DNA of 64,000 nt from Anomaloglossus baeobatrachus (GCF_048569485.1 NC_134353.1:708798430-708862429), one strand, 5' to 3'. Shown: positions 10,785 through 22,440, numbered from the stretch's first letter. Notes: generated by a model from the letters alone, not told the origin. Numbers and translations: made by a program.

Positions 10785-11720
10785 ATGCTGGACACATAAA
10801 TCATCAGGATCCACTGCTGGCAGCTCCCTTTGCAATTGCCGTCCAATGATGTCCAAGATATGCTTGAAGGGAGAAAAATCTCGAGACTCTGCAGGCCTTG
10901 GTAGCATGTTTAGGCTATGCGGGCTGCTCATGGTAACATGAGAAACATGTGGTCTGGCATTTTTGTGTTGAAAACAACTCCGTCATCGGACACTTTGGAA
11001 AAATGGCCGTAATGCTGGTTCTATGATTGATCCATTCTGTAATGCAAGTGAAATTGGATGTCACATACCACGTCTGAGGCGTCTAACAAACCATCAGTTT
11101 TGGTTTGCATGACAACTGATATTCAGGTATTGGTGTTTCATTGACCTCACGTCCTGCTCTTAAAGGCTATCATGCTGCAAAGCAAGACAGCAATGGAGGC
11201 TGCATTGGAACCTATCCTCTTCAGAGATGAGTGTTGCTTTTGTCTTGAATTCAATGATAGCTGGAAATTGGTCTGGATATCACCTGGGCAATTCCATCAA
11301 GAGCCTTTCACGAGGGAAGGTCAAACCACCATTTATCCTAGCATTATGGTGTGGGTTAGCAAAATGTATGTTAGCCAGACCATTCTAGTCTTCATTCCAG
11401 GTACACAAACAGCTCAGCGTTACATTGATTAGATTGTGCAATGAGTGGTACAGTTATTTGTCTAAAGTGTACCAGGAGCCGTTTTTCAATATGACAATTG
11501 TGAGAAGCCTGTAAGATGTAATCATACTACCATTTCCTTCAGCATCTTTGGACTTCTCACCCATCAAGCAAATCTAGGATGTTTTTGGTCAGCAATTACA
11601 AAGGGAGCTGCCAGCAGTGAATCTTGATGAATTACATGTCCAACGGCATTCAGTGTGTTAGAACATTCCTCAAACAACCATTAAGTTCACTGATACAATG
11701 CCGAGGTGTGTAAGTGCATG
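10785..11720 (+). pseudogene. Decayed Tc1-like transposon, two inverted fragments
   Basis: At 11172-11432 a frame reads LFRDECCFCLEFNDSWKLVW...IMVWVSKMY...LVFIPGTQTAQRYID, the middle of a Tc1-like transposase (first catalytic Asp and the MVWG-like block). Further on, 11535-11720 still resembles the region from the third catalytic residue to the C-terminus (LDFSPIKQIWD, RELPAVNLDELHVQR). Segment 10805-10880 is a minus-strand copy of the part near 11570-11630, since CTGCTGGCAGCTCCCTTTG occurs here and in complement there. So two pieces of one element lie head to head. It is much older than the Tc1 copy at 6835. Confidence 0.75.
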
Positions 11721-11814
11721 TATTTTTTTCTGTAGTACTTATATTGGATCCTGAAAAAAATCAACATATTTTGAAAATTGTTTCCATTTTGTCATTATTT
11801 GCATATTATTAACA

Positions 11815-11846
<32 letters not shown>

Positions 11847-11858
11847 CATCTATCTATC
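11815..11858. repeat. (ATCT)n microsatellite
   Basis: About eleven ATCT units with one ATCC, immediately downstream of the Tc1-like remnant. Confidence 0.95.
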
Positions 11859-11859
11859 G

Positions 11860-12419
11860 TGTGATTTCCATAATTCCATGACTTCTCCTTCTCGGTGTTG
11901 AAATTGAGGGGTTTAATTCTATTGACAACAACACGTACATTAGGTACTACAAGAACCACAACTAAATTTTAAAGAAAACCTGTCATCAGGGCTATGAAAA
12001 GTAAATGAAAGGTATACTAATTTAATAAATAGATTCTGCAGCGAAATACATAACCTGGCTTTTTCAAATGATCATTAGAAGTTTTGGTCTCTGTGCATTC
12101 AGGCAGGACTGTGGGTAGGGTCTTTGGCTCTTCCATGGCCCCTCTGCTGCCTCTGGTGTCTTTATCCACTTCCTTACTTAAATTTCGCACTGGTGTCATC
12201 CTTGTGCAGATTGATCTCCTGGCAATCTTCTGTAAAATAGCGGCGGTGCCATTGCAAGTGCAGATTTAGAACTCAGCTCAATGAGCTGAGATCTCAATCT
12301 ACACCACTTTACTGAAAATTGCCAAGAGTTCATTTTGTGTATGTGCTGCTACCGACACTATTTTACTGAAGACCACCACAAGATCAATCTGGGCAAGAGC
12401 CGAACACATAAGTAGACCA
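11860..12419. other. Intronic sequence, arm of a degenerate inverted repeat
   Basis: TTAAAGAAAACCTGTCATCAGG near 11970 resembles the left end of T2-type (TTAA) elements. The part at 12085-12140 (tgggtagggtctttgg) recurs in complement at about 14358-14385, on the far side of the Penelope-like insertion. The two sides are therefore probably arms of one older palindromic element. No gene is seen. Confidence 0.45.
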
Positions 12420-13178
12420 AAGAACAAAATCCCTTAAAATTACAATTTTATTAATGCAGTTAAAACAAACCCCAAACAAACAAAACACATATCTAGGACA
12501 CACAATCCCAAATTCGCCAATATGCAAAAAGACCTTTCTGTATAATTGACAGGTCAAAGTGGCGAAAAAGGGGGAGGACTCAAATGTCCCTATTGAACAA
12601 ACGGTTAGTACTGCTCATTGAACTATCAAGTATTGTGTATGAGTACCAAAGCCAATACTGAAAGTGCAACCAGGGTATGGCCAATAGATCCCTATAGTGG
12701 CCCTACCTCACCGCGGAGGTTGGCACCCTAGACCTAAACGCTGTTGCGCCCCCGCTCTACGAAGACTCACCCTACTTTCCCTTCGCTGGTCTAATGTGCA
12801 GCTGATCTGGGAAAGGGGGAGGTGAGGGAGGTTGCACTTATGGGAGACACTCAAAAAAGGATCTCACACACACATACCAATGAAACAGTAGAGGTTCAAT
12901 AATTTATAATGTTTAAGACGGACCATATCAACAGAGTTGTTACTCTCCAAAAAACAGGCACATAATTAGTCATTAAGTGCTCAATAGTTCCACTTATATA
13001 TATCTGCAAATGCCCAAAGGAAATCTTATTAAACAGATAAGTACAAAGAAGTGCATAAATGCCTTATCTATGTCTATTGAAGTACGTGAAAATATTTTAT
13101 GAACACCTTCTGTGTACAGAAAGAATGGAGACAATGGTAATTTTTCCTGGCGTTAAACTAGAGCAAACGTTACTCTAA

Positions 13179-13923
13179 AGGTGGTGTCACACACAGCGAC
13201 AACGACGTCGCTGCTACGTCACCATTTTCTGTGACGTTGCAGCGACGTCCCATCGCTATCGCTGTGTGTGACATCCAGCAACGAGCTGGCCCCTGCTGTG
13301 AGGTCGCCGCTCGTTGCTGAATGTCCTGCTTCATTTTTTGGTCGTCGCTCTCCCGCTGTGACGCACAGATCGCTGTGTGTGACAGCGAGAGAGCGACGAA
13401 ATGAAGCGAGCAGGGAGCAGGAGCCGGCATCTGGCAGCTGCGGTAAGCTGTAACCAAGGTAAACATCGGGTAACCAAGGTGGTTACCCGATATTTACCTT
13501 CGTTACCAGCCTCTGCCGCTCTCACGCTGCCAGCGCCGGCTCCGGCTCTCTGCACATGTAGCTGCAGTACACATCGTGTAATTAACCCGATGTGTACTGT
13601 AGCTAGGAGAGCAAGGAGCCAGCGCTAAGCAGTGTGCGCGGCTCCCTGCTCTCTGCACATGTAGCTGCAGTACACATCGTGTAATTAACCCGGTGTGTAC
13701 TGTAGCTAGGAGAGCAGGGAGCCAGCGCTCAGTGTGCACGGCTCCCTGCTCTCTGCACATGATGCAGAACAGCGACGCATGTCGTTATGATCGCTGCTTC
13801 GGCTGCTGTGTTTAACAGCTAAGCAGCGATCATAACAGCGACTTACAAGGTCGCTGCTACGTCACAGAAAATGGTGACATAACAGCGACGTCGTTGTCGC
13901 TGTCGTTTAGTGTGACCCCAGCT
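13179..13923. mobile_element. PIF/Harbinger-type MITE carrying satellite units
   Basis: TAA lies at 13176-13178 and 13924-13926. The left end AGGTGGTGTCACACACAGCG faces AGCTGGGGTCACACTAAACG on the other strand, and both continue with CGACAACGACGTCGC. Inside, about two ~105-bp tandem units (13540-13760) contain a GTTAATT-centred palindrome and AGGAGAGCAGGGAGC-like segments. The same units occur in the MITE at 32631. Confidence 0.88.
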
Positions 13924-14233
13924 TAAGAAAAGTCTCCTGGAGACTCGATGGTCCCATAACAGTCCTCCCTAAAAATATATTGGGAGACGTCAAACAGTAT
14001 ACATTATTAATCAGAAGGTACGCACTTCACAGAAGGCAGGACAAATCATACACTTTCACAGAAGGCAGAATAAACTTCACAGAAGATGGTGCATACAGTG
14101 GAATATAATTTGGTTAATAAGGGCCAGGTAACCATAATAGAAATCTCAAAATGTAAACATAGTACTTAGCTTATTCTAGAAGTCCTATGAATGATGTAAA
14201 TACACCAGGGTCCAGATTGACACCTCAGAACAT

Positions 14234-14286
14234 TGCCCAACGCGTTTCCCCCCGATCGAAAGTCACATCGGGGTTCATCAGGGGCT
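14234..14286 (-). ncRNA. Type I hammerhead ribozyme (Penelope-like)
   Basis: On the minus strand the core reads CCC-CTGATGA, then stem II (CCCCGAT pairing with ATCGGGG, 7 bp, 10-base loop), then GAAAC-GCGTT and GGGC. CUGANGA and GAAA are the invariant core boxes. GCCC before the core pairs with GGGC after the cleavage site to make stem I. ACGCGT gives the very short, self-complementary helix III typical of Penelope-like hammerheads, which are thought to act as dimers. Every core base I can check is intact, so this copy could be active. Confidence 0.8.
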
Positions 14287-14621
14287 CCCTATTAGGGTGA
14301 GAACGGCTCCAGCGTGAAACTTAGACATGACGAGGATAAGGACATTAGAGGCAGTGTAGGGCCATGGTAAAGACCCTACCCATAGTCTTGCCATACAGCG
14401 CCACCCCAATGCACAGAGACCAAAGCGCTTGGATTTTTTCACCAAATGTATGTATTAAATCAGTATACCAGCACCTTTATGACCATACCTTTAGTTTACT
14501 ACGCATAACCTTGATGACCGGTTCTCAAAGATGTACTGAGCTATAAATCCGCTGCTTCCTGCCACAGAGTAATGGGTTTGTTTGATAAAATGCTGGATGC
14601 TTGAAGCAAACACGTAGCTTA

Positions 14622-14856
14622 GGCTCACCTCACATCAGCGGTAGTTTGCAGCAAAACCATATACGTTACAAATGTGTTTCACTTCAATTCATTTCTATTG
14701 GAATAGTGGCAAGATGCGGTCACATGCGGTTGTCTATGACGCACACAACCGCATGTGACCGCATCTTGCCACGATTCCATTGGAAATTAATTGAACTGAA
14801 ACGCATTTGTAATGGATCCGGTTTTGCGGCAAAATACCGCTGATGTGAGCGTTGCC
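14622..14856. mobile_element. Short palindromic MITE with TTA duplication
   Basis: TTA lies at 14619-14621 and 14857-14859. GGCTCACCTCACATCAGCGG on the left is matched by the complement of CCGCTGATGTGAGCGTTGCC on the right. The inverted similarity runs almost to the centre (about 14740), where GATGCGGTCACATGCGGTTG is nearly self-complementary with its mate. It is a 235-bp foldback element of PIF/Harbinger type. Confidence 0.88.
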
Positions 14857-15655
14857 TTAGTAATGCATCAAGCTGTTTACACTAGAATGTTTATGCGAAA
14901 CAACTTGAAATGTTGCAAAAATTTTAAGTTGCTCTGAAATTTTATGACTTTTGGGGTTTTTCTTCCAGCGCTGTAGTATTCAATGCACACTCAATTCATG
15001 ATGCTGTATAACACCCAATAAGCACACCCAAGGCTTATGAGGCTTCTCTTCAGCAACGGTTTGAAAAAGATTCTGTGTCTTGAATCGAAACATCAGAAGT
15101 CACCAACAAGAAGCTCTGAATATCATTCCAATTTTGTGTGCGCCACCGAAATAAATTCTACACTATTACATGACTTCAATGTGCAGTGAATATTTCTACA
15201 GTATCTTGGGAACCCACTCCGGCTCGACTAGCATCTCATCTAATTTAGTGTGTGCACTCTGAATTTCGCTGTACCTTTCCACCAGTGCTGGCCAGCTCTG
15301 CCATTTTTTATTTACACAATTCAGAATTATTTACGACAGAAATGTAGTCTAGCCTCTGCTTTGCACAAAAGTTGAAATATGTGCCAAATTCACTGAACAG
15401 GTGTACAACTCTTATAAGGAATTTGGGGCAGCGGTCACTTCATTAAAACTGTCATACAAAATTACATTTTTAATGAATCTGGGCCTATTCGGTTGTGGGA
15501 TGTGTATAAATCTGAATGTAGTAAGCTTATCATAGTAACAGGGATAAGGTAGATTTATTATATTCATGTTCCAGTTTTGAAACTGGTAAGTGTGGACATC
15601 ATGCAATCATGGCCAAAAACTGTTGGCATACTCGATTTTGTTCCAGATTGATTTG
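14857..15655. other. Intronic sequence without a recognised gene
   Basis: No supported coding frame. A stretch near 15050-15130 has repeat-like CAGCAACGG...TCGAAACATCAG spacing that could be a heavily decayed ribozyme-bearing retroelement end, but it does not meet the core consensus. Confidence 0.4.
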
Positions 15656-15990
15656 ATGTCTCTTGGTTCTCCACGGTCCTGAGGAAGGGAGCAGAGCTCC
15701 TGAAACGTGTAGACCTATGCCAATAAAGATACATTAATCTTACGGTTCCAAAAGTGATCCTTGGCGCGGTATTATCACCCTTCTCCATTTCTCTCTGTTA
15801 TCTGCCATCGGGTGGCTGCAGCCGGGATCAATACTATACAGGCGATTAAAGGGGTTGTGACTTGCACAACTTTATCTGGTGAGTATTCACTCCCCCCTCC
15901 TCACCCCACATTATTGGGGTAATACCCTATCTGCGCTTCCTCTCCACAGCTTTATACATTTAAAGAGATTTGTAAAAAATATTCGTCTAC
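15656..15990 (+). mobile_element. Penelope-like terminal fragment with hammerhead
   Basis: A plus-strand hammerhead (15675-15715) is followed directly by CTATGCCAATAAAGATAC and about 250 bp of non-coding sequence up to the BEL/Pao fossil. The layout resembles the other Penelope-like pieces in the window. No reverse transcriptase frame is present, and the limits are approximate. Confidence 0.5.
15675..15715 (+). ncRNA. Hammerhead ribozyme motif, plus strand
   Basis: GGTC is followed by CTGAGGA (fits CUGANGA), then a stem of AGG-GAGC / GCTC-CT with a three-base loop and one bulged G, then GAAA, CGTG, TA and GACC. GGTC and GACC pair as stem I. Cleavage would follow the A of GUA, which is allowed by the NUH rule. 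Helix III is minimal, as in Penelope-like ribozymes. The bulge may weaken it; activity is untested. Confidence 0.7.
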
Positions 15991-16263
15991 CCTGCTGAGA
16001 ACAAATACGTCTGAGTCTCAAAAAGAACTACAGGACTTTCAACAGCTTAATGCTGAACGAGACCGCACAGTGCGCGACATTGTGAGCGAGACTGAAGCAA
16101 AAATTGCGCAAATGTCAGGAGCGGCATCTTACAAATCCAGGTCCATTAAGAGCTCAAGGCACTCACTCAAATCAGGCTCATCAAGGTACTCAACCCTCAG
16201 CGATCAGCTCATAAAGGCGCGCGCTGAAGCAGAAACAACAAAAGTACACGCTATCTTCGCCCA

Positions 16264-16445
16264 GAGAGAAGCAGAGATTAAAGCAGAATCTGCACGCAAG
16301 GAAGCAGAGATGAAAGCAGAATCTGCACGCAAGGAAGCAGAGATGAAAGCAGAATCTGCATGCAAGGAAGCAGAGATGAAAGCAGAATCTGCACGCAAGG
16401 AAGCAGAGATGAAAGCAGAATCTGCACGCAAGGAAGCAGAAATTG
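16264..16445 (+). repeat. 33-bp tandem repeats in the gag-like region
   Basis: Five to six units of 33 bp encode the 11-residue repeat KAESARKEAEM. The pattern of Ala, Glu and Lys predicts a long charged helix or coiled coil. The units are nearly identical, so they expanded recently compared with the rest of the fossil. Confidence 0.9.
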
Positions 16446-17950
16446 AAGCCCTTCAGAAGGAATGTGAATATGTGGCGGCCATGGCAAGGCTAAAAGTGTT
16501 TGAGCAAGCTCTGGGTGGGAGCCAAGAAGGCAGCGCCAGTTTGTGTGATCTCGACACAGAATACTCACTTAAGCGTACAAGAGATTATGTGCTGAGCCAA
16601 ACTGACGAACTGCCAACGACCATCAACATTCCCGTCAGTGCTAACACTTCTCCAGAGCCTCAAGACACTGATCCACCTACAGCTTCCAGCCTTCAGTCCA
16701 ATGCACCTCAGACTTTCAAGCCTGAACCAGCTTCATATTCCAATGCACAGCCACACCCTGCGCATCAGCAACCTCCGTATGCCCATGTCTGCATGCAACC
16801 TAACATGCCGGCAAGGCGCTACACTCCCAACAACTATGTAGTTCTAGCCCCGTATACAACAGAGATTGTACACACCAAACCGATCACTGGTCTAAACGCC
16901 TACGCCACTCCATACTTTCCCATGTTCCCGAACCAAGAAGCTACGAATCACGCAACCAGCACCACACAGTCAGCAAATGTGCCCCCAACGTCGGAAAGAT
17001 CAGACATGTCCGACTTTGCGAGGTACATGATCCGCCGAGAACTCACCAACACTGGTCTCACAAAGTTTGACGACCAGCCCGAAAACTACAGAGGGTGGAA
17101 GTGTGCCTTCAAAACCGCAACGCGTGACCTCGGCATTACAGCTGCTGAAGAGCTGGACTTGCTAATCAGGTGGCTAGGGACACGGTCTACTGAGAGAATC
17201 AAGAGACTCAGATCCGTCTACATCAGCGACCCAACAACTGGTCTCGCAACCGCATGGGACAGACTAGAGAAAGGCTTCGGCAGTCCTGAAGCAATTGAAG
17301 ATGCATTGCTGAAACAACTATACGACCTTCCCAAAATATCTGGCAAGGATGCGTCAAAGTACCAGGAACTCAGCGACCTGCTGTCCGAGCTCCAGCTGGC
17401 CAAAACAGACACACACATACCTGGCCTCAGCTACCTGGACACCGCTCGTGGGGTGAAACCCATAGTCGCCAAGTTAGCTTACAACGTGCAGGAAAGGTGG
17501 ACCACGGTAGGAACAAACTATAAAAAAGAGCACCAAGTGTCCTTCCCTCCATTCTCCTACTTCTGCGAGTTCATCAACGGCATCGCGGAACGTAAGGCAT
17601 ACCCCAGCTTCACCTGTGGAGAACACACCGACTCCACTTCACCAGCTCCCAGATATGAGAGCCCTCATCAAAATGACAGAAGACGTAGGGACCCAGTATC
17701 AGTCAAGAAGACCGACGTTCTACCACCTACACCAACGTCAGCACCAGACAAGGGCAATGAAGGCGAGAAGGCAGAAAATCCGAACCGCCAATGTCCTATT
17801 CACAAACTGCCACACCCCCTGAAGAAGTGCATTGGCTTCAGGAAGAAACCCCTTCAAGAACGAAAGGAACTCTTGAAAAGGTTTGGGGTATGTTTCAGGT
17901 GTTGTGCCTCTACAGAACACCTTACCAAGGACTGTAAGGTTACAATTAAG

Positions 17951-18581
17951 AGAAAAAGGAGCCAGCACGATCTGAAATTGGCATGCATCATATAAAAAGT
18001 GAAAATTCACAGATTTATTCCAACTGTACTATAATAAAAAAATGAGATTTTTAGCAAATAATTGATAAATTCTTTGAGCCACCCCTGCCAACGTCACGGC
18101 AAATCTCAATAGGGGGGTCCTAACCTATATTACGTATTTCATGTGCCATGCGGCCTCCTAGATAAAGTTAAAAGCAGAACCATAATGGAGCACACATACC
18201 TGTAACCTGTATATAGCCGCTTCCATGTTGCAAAAAAGGCAATTGTGGATAGAGACCAGCCCAGGTCCCAGCATGTGGAGCAAGCTCTACACATACCAGG
18301 ACTATATCAGAACTGACCCTCCCAGTGCCAGACAGCAACCATTGATAAAGGCGGACCAGATCGAAGAATGGTGCTTAATTAGCATTGCCTGTGGAAAGGG
18401 GTGAGGTAACTGAATCTGAACAGCTACCAACAGGAGGAATACATTGCAAACCAAAATCAGGCGTGCATGGTATGGTGATGGTCAGTCACCAGAAATTGTA
18501 GCATAACTACAGTCATAACAGAGAAAAAGGAGCCAGCACGATCTGAAATTGGCATGCATCATATAAAAAGTGAAAATTCAC
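17951..18581. mobile_element. Retroposon insertion with 15-bp target duplication
   Basis: AAGGTTACAATTAAG flanks the insert at 17936-17950 and 18582-18596. The insert is 631 bp and starts and ends with the same 60-bp direct repeat (17951-18010 and 18522-18581; begins AGAAAAAGGAGCCAGC). A long duplication points to target-primed reverse transcription. Terminal direct repeats without TG...CA ends suggest a Penelope-like pseudo-LTR layout or a partial tandem copy. No hammerhead core was found in it, so the family is uncertain. Confidence 0.75.
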
Positions 18582-20568
18582 AAGGTTACAATTAAGTGCA
18601 TGGAGTGTGACAGCACAGATCACGTACAAGCGCTGCACCCATCTCAGCCTGATCCTGCACCTACACCGTCTCCTACCACAAGTCATGGCGGGGAGAGTAC
18701 AGGCCAAGCTGCAAACCACCTCACAGTATCCTCCTCGTGCACCGCAGTCTGCGGAGAAGATCTCTGGGACAAGTCTTGTGCGAAAATATGCCTAGTAAGG
18801 GTATATCCCAAAGGTCACCCAGAAAGGGCCGTGAAGGTGTACAGCATCCTGGACGACCAGAGTAACAGGTCACTTGCCAGGTCTGAACTCTTCAACTTGT
18901 TCGGCTTAAAAGGAAATGCCTACCCTTATACACTAGGTACTTGCAGCGGCATTTCAGAAGCTTGCGGAAGAAGAGCCAGTGGTCTCGTGGTAACATCTCT
19001 TGAAAATACCCTAGAGATACCTCTACCGACACTCGTCGAGTGCAACCAGATACCGGCTAACCGGGAAGAGATTCCAACACCAGAGGCAGCTCTTCACCAC
19101 CCTCACCTGAGAACTATCGCCAGCAAGATCCCACCTCTTGATCATAGTGCAAAAATCCTGATTCTGATTGGAAGGGACATCCTCCGGCTACACAAAGTAC
19201 ACCAACACATCAACGGGCCACACGATGCGCCATTCGCTCAGCGCTACGACTTAGGCTGGGTGATCATAGGAAACGTCTGCGTAGGCAAAATGAAGAGTCC
19301 CGACGCGATCTCCTCCTACAAGACGCACATCCTCCCAAACGGTCGCGGCACTCACTTTCAACCATGTCCGCATCACTACGGGGTGAAAGAGAGGCTGAGT
19401 GACACCAGGTGGCGACAGCAGCCTCCCGACTGCGCGGACGCATATCATCTCTGGGATGACGACTTCGGGTCAACAGCGTTCGAGTCTACAAACGAAGACA
19501 ACAAATTGGCTCCGATGAGAGAAGACAAAGAATTCATAAAGATTATGGATAAAGAGTTCTCTCAAAATGACTCTAACAGTTGGGTAGCCCCATTACCCTT
19601 TCGGTCTCCAAGGCCAAGGTTGCCAAACAACTCCCAGCACGCAACCGCAAGGTCCTCCTCTCTAAAACGCACTTTGGAAAGACAACCAGAGATGGAGAAA
19701 TGCTTTGTCGAGATTACGCAAAATATCCTCAACAGAGATCATGCTGAACAGTGGCACCACATTCCCACCGAACAAAACCCATCCGACCGAGGAACGAGAC
19801 TCACTGCTGCATCCAAACTCGGCGACAACATATGGCTGACACCTCCAAGTATCTTATACGAGGAGACCTGCGATAACTACGCCGGCAACATGTACGAGCT
19901 GGTGGAACCAGAATCCGACAAGGAAATTAGACCGGTCGTCTCCGCTCGCTACACTTCAGTGATATCAGAACAGAAGTTGAGACCTCATCGCTTCGAGCGC
20001 TTCTCAAGTTGGTCATCTGAGGTACGAATCGTAACTTGTCTTATTCACATTGCTCACTGTTTCACCGACTACAAGTCTTCAACGTGCCACGGCTGGCACA
20101 TGTGTGTGATTCGTCCAGTCACCGAACTTGTGCTACTTTTACCAAAGGAGGACGTTACATGAACTAACTTTGTCATTGGACACTGCCACGGCGGGGAGCG
20201 TACCTTTCCTTTCCCCTGCTGTACGGAGACACAACTGTCCGTTTCCAATTGAACCTTGAACTTTTTCCTTTGGATTAAAACCTTACCGTTGGATTATTGG
20301 GTTGGAGGAAGAGTTGGCATGTTTGCGGCTTCCCCAATCTGAAGATGGGTTTGTTGAACTTGGATTTATTTTTTACATTTTTCTACTTTTACATTTTTAC
20401 GCAAGGACAATGCTTCATCAACCAAGCATGGACTTGAATTCAGTGCATTACTGTTGCATTTTTTGTGTTTGTCTCTTTTCTCGTTATAGGTTTCGTGACA
20501 TCGAGGGACAGGATCGACTCCTTATGTCGTAGAAGGACTTGTGAAATCATATGATTTCAGACGGGGAG

Positions 20569-21000
20569 TGTTGTGTCCCATGAATGGGAACAATCTGTTG
20601 TATATAATTCTTGCATTGCATATTTTTCCTCCTATCAGGAAATTCCTTATTGTTACTAGGTAGATTAGATTCTATGAAGTTTGTCCCTATGTACCTCCCT
20701 TAGTTGGTTTCTGTATAGAAAGCTCCTCCCTTCTCCTTCAGTTTAGTCTAGAGGAACCATTACTGAAGAGACATGTCTGCAACCCTGTACAGATTATTCC
20801 TTTTCACCTGCCTTTACTTTGTACTTAATACAAGATTCTAGAAGAAAACTACAGCGTTTCTCCTTGTCTTCCTACAAGTCATCGTTGGGCTGAGTTAACA
20901 CTATCTGTGGAAGCCGGTAGAGTGAGTAAAATCATACAGTTATCTAAGGGGCTGATAATTAGAGCGGTTGAATTCATTGCTACCAGGAAGAGACAGAATA
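20569..21000 (+). repeat. Candidate 3' LTR of the BEL/Pao fossil
   Basis: Begins TGTTGTGTCCCATGAATGGG right after a purine-rich stretch (CAGACGGGGAG) that could be the polypurine tract. The right border is not certain because no second LTR copy is in the window to compare; about 20998-21002 is a guess from a CA end. Confidence 0.5.
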
Positions 21001-21257
21001 GCAACCAAATATTAGGTTGAGGGTAGCAACAATTTTGACCAGCCAATATTTGGAGTTTTGTGTGAAATTATGTCCAATTTGCCTTTTTTCTCAGTTCTTT
21101 TTGTGTTGTTCCAATACCTAGAAAGGAAATATACATGTGTAAAACAAAATATGTAATTGCAATAATTTTCTGGGAGAAACACTTCATTTTCTGGACCAAT
21201 TTCAGGGGTGCCAACACTTTTGGCCATGACTGTACATATTAGATATGATATCAAACA
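21001..21257. other. Intronic sequence, nothing recognised
   Basis: Non-coding, AT-rich, without a clear repeat match by eye. Confidence 0.4.
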
Positions 21258-21569
21258 TACTAGGGCAGTGATGGCGAACCTATGGCACGCGTGCCAAACA
21301 GGGCACGCAGAGCCCTTTGTGCTGGCACGTGCGCTGTCGCCACACTGAGACACTTTGTACTGTCGGTGTGGTCGCGCCGACAGTACAAAGTGGTGTTTAG
21401 CAGAGGAGACATTTCTCCTCCCTCTCACTCCTCCTCTCCTGGGCTGCAGGCCTGTTGCCTAGGAGATGGAGGAGCGTCAGAAAGCAGTACCGGCGTCTTG
21501 TGGCCGCGCGGGAACCTGTGCTGGAAGGTGAGGGGTTTTTTTTATTTTTAGGCTGTGTGCGGCCAAGGT

Positions 21570-22440
21570 GTGGGGGGACAGAGCCAGCACGGGGTAAACA
21601 TGGAGCACGGGGGACAGAGCCAGCACGGGGCAAACATGGAGCACGGGGGACAGAGCCAGCAAGGGGCAAACATGGAGCACGGGGGACAGAGCCAGCACGG
21701 GGCAAACATGGAGCACGGGGGACAGAGCCAGCATGGGGCAAACATGGAGCACGGGGGACAGAGCCAGCACGGGGCAAACATGGAGCACGGGGACAGAGCC
21801 AGCACGGGGCAAACATGGAGCACGGGGGACAGAGCCAGCACGGGGCAAACATGGAGCACGGGGACAGAGCCAGCACGGGGCAAACATGGGAGCACGGGGG
21901 ACAGAGCCAGCACGGGGCAAACATGGAGAGCACAGGGGCAAACAAGGAGAGCACGGGAGCAAACATGGAGAGCACTGGGGCAAACATGGAGAGCACGGGG
22001 GCAAACATGGAGAGCACGAGGGCAAACATGGAGAGCTCGGGGGCAAACATGGAGAGCACGGGGGCAAACATGGAGAGCACGGGGGCAGCCATGGAGAGCA
22101 CGGGGCAAACAGCACTGGGCAGCCATGGAGAGCACAGGGCAAACATGGAGAGCACGGGGCAAACAGAGCACGGGGGCAAACAAACAGAGCACGGGGGCAA
22201 ACAAACAGAGCACAGGGGCAAACATGGAGAGCACAGGGCATACAGAGCACGGGGGCAAACATGGAGAGCACGGTGTATACAGAGCACGGGGGAAACATGG
22301 AGAGCACGGGGCAAAGAGAGCACGGGGGCAAACATGGAGAGCACGGGGCAAAGAGAGCACAGGGGCAGCCATGGAGAGCACGGGGCAAACAGAGCACGGG
22401 GCAAACAGATCACGGGGCAAACATGGCTGCAAGGATGGGG
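21570..22440. repeat. 36-bp / 21-bp minisatellite
   Basis: The first part (to about 21920) repeats a 36-bp unit built of GAGCACGGGGGACAGAGC followed by CAGCACGGGGCAAACATG. The second part repeats a related 21-bp unit, GAGAGCACGGGGGCAAACATG, with variants. The unit lengths are multiples of three, so several frames stay open on both strands. They are repeat artefacts, not genes. Confidence 0.95.

Larger units (their letters stand above)
12420..14345 (-). mobile_element. Penelope-like retroelement remnant with hammerhead ribozyme
   Basis: Read on the minus strand, a hammerhead ribozyme near 14286-14234 is followed by about 1.1 kb of non-coding sequence. That sequence ends in an AATAAAATTGTAATTTTAAG-like tail at 12430-12450. 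Penelope-like elements are known to carry minimal hammerhead ribozymes in their terminal pseudo-LTRs. No reverse transcriptase frame is visible, so this is a terminal part only. A MITE (13179-13923) has inserted into it. The outer limits are approximate. Confidence 0.6.
15991..21000 (+). mobile_element. BEL/Pao LTR-retrotransposon fossil
   Basis: Recognisable parts in order are: a gag-like region (about 16070-17900) with a charged helical repeat section, a DUF1759-type domain and a Cys-rich zinc-knuckle-like end; an aspartic-protease-like region of Pao type (about 18790-19290, with SILDDQSNRS); a region that in Pao elements precedes the integrase (about 19690-20150); and a 3' LTR candidate beginning TGTTGTGTCCC at 20569. 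A matching 5' LTR was not found. The element is broken, with several breaks, and carries a retroposon insertion (17951-18581). It lies in the GSC2 intron in the sense direction. Confidence 0.85.

Noticed and set aside
18513-18719. Small frame that repeats part of 17738-18010 on the minus strand
   Set aside because: Explained by the 60-bp direct repeats of the retroposon insertion.
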